From: Pseudomonas sp. CC120222-01a
GTDB lineage: Bacteria > Pseudomonadota > Gammaproteobacteria > Pseudomonadales > Pseudomonadaceae
Assembly: GCF_003097235.1 (NCBI RefSeq)
Contig: NZ_QEQQ01000002.1
Location: 62,001-126,000, forward strand
Direction: 5' to 3'
Length of the DNA: 64,000 nt
Each line of letters starts with the position of its first letter. Position 1 is the stretch's first letter. The notes beneath the pieces were generated by a model. It made no database searches. It was not told the origin of the DNA and saw nothing but the letters and a program-made list of their open reading frames with translations. Position numbers and translations under genes: made by a program. Of this stretch, positions 61,958 through 64,000 are shown in pieces.

Positions 61958-63016
61958 ATGAACCACGCCACCCCAGGCGCACAGATGAAAGTGCGCGGTA
62001 TCCACAAGCGTTTCGGTGCCTTCACGGCGCTCAACGACGTGTCTCTGGACATCGCTGCTGGCGAGCTGGTGTGCCTGCTCGGCCCGTCCGGTTGCGGCAA
62101 GACCACCCTGCTGCGCTGCATCGCCGGCCTTGAGCGCCAGGACCGCGGCACGCTGTACATCGGTGAGCGCGACATCTCCGAACTGCCGCCCCAGGCACGG
62201 GACTACGGCATTCTGTTCCAGTCCTACGCGCTGTTCCCCAACCTTAGCGTCGAAGCCAACATCGCTTACGGGCTGACCGGTAACAGCCGCGACGAGAGCC
62301 GCCAGCGTGTGGCCGAAATGCTCGAACTGGTTGGCCTGTCCGGCAGCGAAAAGAAATACCCCGGCCAGCTGTCCGGCGGCCAGCAGCAGCGTGTGGCCCT
62401 GGCCCGTGCGCTGGCGCCATCACCCTCGCTGCTGCTGCTCGACGAACCGATGTCGGCACTGGATGCCCGGGTGCGTGAGCATCTGTGCACCGAGCTGCGC
62501 CAGCTGCAGCGTCAGCTGGGCATCACGACGCTGATGGTCACCCACAATCAGGACGAAGCCATGCTCATGGCCGACCGCATTGCGGTGATGAACAATGGTC
62601 AGGTCGAGCAATACGCGACCCCGCAGGAAATCTACGACCAGCCGGCCACGCCGTTCGTCGCCGAGTTCGTCGGCCAGGGCAACTGGCTGCCGTTCCAGCG
62701 CAGCAGCGACAGCCACGCCCAGGTTGGCGCCATGAGCATGCGCCTGGCGACCAACGCAGGTACCGCCCGCAGTGGCCGGCTGTTCTGCCGCCCGGAGGCA
62801 ATCACCGTGAACCCGGTGGTGCATGAGGAAAACCTGTTCCCGGCCAAGGTCCGCGAAATCACCTTCCTCGGCAACCGCTGCCGCATGAGCTTCGAACTCA
62901 AGGCCCTGCCGGGCCATGCGCTGCTGGCCGAACTGGCGCCGGAAGCCATGCCGCGCCTTGGCTCGCAGGATATCTGGGTGGCCTTGCCACCGCAGAGCCT
63001 GCAGGTGTTTGCCTGA
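61958..63016 (+). CDS. ABC transporter ATP-binding protein, 2-aminoethylphosphonate type (PhnT-like)
   Basis: 352 residues. Walker [11 protein letters not shown]-loop [14 protein letters not shown], signature [15 protein letters not shown], Walker [15 protein letters not shown] and H-loop [13 protein letters not shown], with a C-terminal TOBE domain (about 270-350; [13 protein letters not shown]). The CUT1/PotA-like form with the following double-type permease resembles the putative 2-aminoethylphosphonate importers. ATG 61958; in-frame ATG 61985 possible. Substrate assignment rests on resemblance and context. Confidence 0.82.
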   Translation: MNHATPGAQMKVRGIHKRFGAFTALNDVSLDIAAGELVCLLGPSGCGKTTLLRCIAGLERQDRGTLYIGERDISELPPQARDYGILFQSYALFPNLSVEANIAYGLTGNSRDESRQRVAEMLELVGLSGSEKKYPGQLSGGQQQRVALARALAPSPSLLLLDEPMSALDARVREHLCTELRQLQRQLGITTLMVTHNQDEAMLMADRIAVMNNGQVEQYATPQEIYDQPATPFVAEFVGQGNWLPFQRSSDSHAQVGAMSMRLATNAGTARSGRLFCRPEAITVNPVVHEENLFPAKVREITFLGNRCRMSFELKALPGHALLAELAPEAMPRLGSQDIWVALPPQSLQVFA

Positions 63017-63017
63017 G

Positions 63018-64000
63018 ATGGCCGCGCCAATGTCCCTGCCGCTGACCCAGGCCAAGGATGCGCGACGCGGCGACGTCGCCCTGGGTGATCGCCTGTTCGT
63101 CATCGGTGGCAAGAGCCTGCTGCTGGTCCTGCTGCTGCTGGCCGTGGTGATGCCGCTGCTGGCCATTTTCTGGAAAGGCTTCAGCGCTGAAGCCGGCCAG
63201 GGCGGTGGCCTGCTGGCTGCCCGCGAATTGTTCGCCAGCGAAAACTTCCACTGGTTGCTCGGCAACAGCCTGTCGGTGGCCTTCACCGTGGCGGCGATCG
63301 TGGTGCCGCTGGCCTACCTGTTCGCCTATGCCCTGCAGCGTACGCTGATCCCGGCCAAGGGCCTGTGGCGCGGCATTTCGCTGCTGCCGCTGCTGGCGCC
63401 GTCGATGCTGCCGGCGATTGCCCTGGTCTACCTGTTCGGCAACCAGGGCCTGCTGCGTAGCCTGATCAGCGACAACATCTACGGCTTCTGGGGCATTGTC
63501 CTCGGCGAGGCCATCTACACCTTCCCCCATGCGCTGATGATCCTGCTCTCGGCCCTTTCACTGGCCGACGCCCGGCTGTTTGACGCGGCGTCGAGCATGG
63601 GCGCCGGGCCGTGGCGGGCATTCTGCAGCATCACCTGGCCAGCCACGCGGCAGGCGGTGTTCGCCGCGTTCTGCCTGGTGTTCACCCTGACCATCACCGA
63701 CTTCGGTGTGCCGGTGGTGGTCGGTGGCGACTATCAGGTGCTGGCGCTGGAAGCCTACAAGGCAGTGGTCGGCCAGCAGCAATTCGGCCGTGGCGCGTTG
63801 ATCGGCATGGTGCTGCTGCTGCCAGCGCTGCTCAGCTTCGGCGTCGATGCATGGCTGCGTCGGCGCCAGGGTGAGGCAATGAGCGGTCGTGCCCAGGTGT
63901 TCGAGCCCAAGCCGTCGCGCTGCCGTGATGCCTGCTTCCTGGCCATCGTGCTGCTGGTCTGCGCGGCGCTGCTGGTGGTGATCGGCATGGCGGTGTACTC
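63018..64000 (+). CDS. ABC transporter permease, 2-aminoethylphosphonate type, 3' end beyond window
   Basis: Open to the window edge (327 codons visible). A basic N-terminus precedes helices near residues 29-52 (KSLLLVLLLLAVVMPLLAIF), 80-105, 115-135 and 150-175. The first EAA-like loop is DAASSMGAGPWRAFCSITWP, followed by TLTITDFGVPVVVGGDYQVL. A second membrane block begins near residue 305 (CFLAIVLLVCAALLVVIGMA), so the full protein is a fused double permease. It starts 1 bp after the ATPase stop. Confidence 0.82.
   Translation, partial: MAAPMSLPLTQAKDARRGDVALGDRLFVIGGKSLLLVLLLLAVVMPLLAIFWKGFSAEAGQGGGLLAARELFASENFHWLLGNSLSVAFTVAAIVVPLAYLFAYALQRTLIPAKGLWRGISLLPLLAPSMLPAIALVYLFGNQGLLRSLISDNIYGFWGIVLGEAIYTFPHALMILLSALSLADARLFDAASSMGAGPWRAFCSITWPATRQAVFAAFCLVFTLTITDFGVPVVVGGDYQVLALEAYKAVVGQQQFGRGALIGMVLLLPALLSFGVDAWLRRRQGEAMSGRAQVFEPKPSRCRDACFLAIVLLVCAALLVVIGMAVY

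Overview
The window is chromosomal DNA from a fluorescent Pseudomonas, most likely the P. putida group. It is GC-rich with strong third-position GC bias. Gene order follows the Pseudomonas argE-argA-spu-tri-cys-serA-rpiA-ilvA-rppH-ptsP-lgt-thyA-cadR/cadA backbone, and the intergenic gaps carry many P. putida-type REP palindromes. Family assignments come from reading translated sequence; no database search was run.

Layout: (1) 1-4020: a CYTH/CHAD protein cut by the window edge, then argE and argA. (2) 4173-14446: the polyamine locus, with spuI divergent from spuB-spuC-spuD-spuE-spuF-spuG-spuH (glutamylation, transamination and ABC uptake of putrescine/spermidine). (3) 14879-20090: a TriABC-like RND pump with two adaptor lipoproteins. 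(4) 20329-29359: a sulfur-acquisition block: oscA, sbp, cysT-cysW-cysA, tonB-exbB-exbD, a small hydrolase, a degenerate sigma54-activator-like ATPase and an orphan MetQ-like binding protein. Several of its transcription units share an AT-rich upstream element. (5) 29714-33576: an alpha/beta hydrolase, a penicillin/AHL-acylase family protein and a hexapeptide acetyltransferase. (6) 33577-38173: a bacteriocin locus. (7) 38259-47795: thioredoxin-like protein, hydrolase, DUF2059, 2OG oxygenase, DUF523, a shortened solute-binding protein, DUF4399, serA divergent from a D-2-hydroxyglutarate dehydrogenase, FAH-family and SdiA-regulated proteins. (8) 47826-57931: rpiA, ilvA, DUF2269, HAD phosphatase, rppH, ptsP, NRDE protein, TauE/SafE exporter, lgt, thyA. 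(9) 58057-64000: cadR/cadA metal resistance, a LysR regulator and the start of a 2-aminoethylphosphonate-type ABC transporter, cut by the window edge.

The most unusual region is 33577-38173. One S-pyocin-like HNH DNase bacteriocin gene with its immunity gene is followed by three further DNase/immunity cassettes in tandem. Each cassette begins with a copy of the 3' end of the neighbouring acetyltransferase gene (37, 37 or 272 bp) plus its terminator hairpin. The four immunity proteins share their C-termini but differ in the specificity segment. The full-length bacteriocin gene has an amber codon at codon 69, and the second orphan nuclease has an amber at a conserved Trp. All four immunity genes are open. 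The locus looks like a serially recombined, polymorphic-toxin style archive of toxin tips and immunities, anchored on a housekeeping gene, in which the killer has decayed and immunity is kept.

No rRNA, tRNA, CRISPR array, transposase or phage gene was seen.
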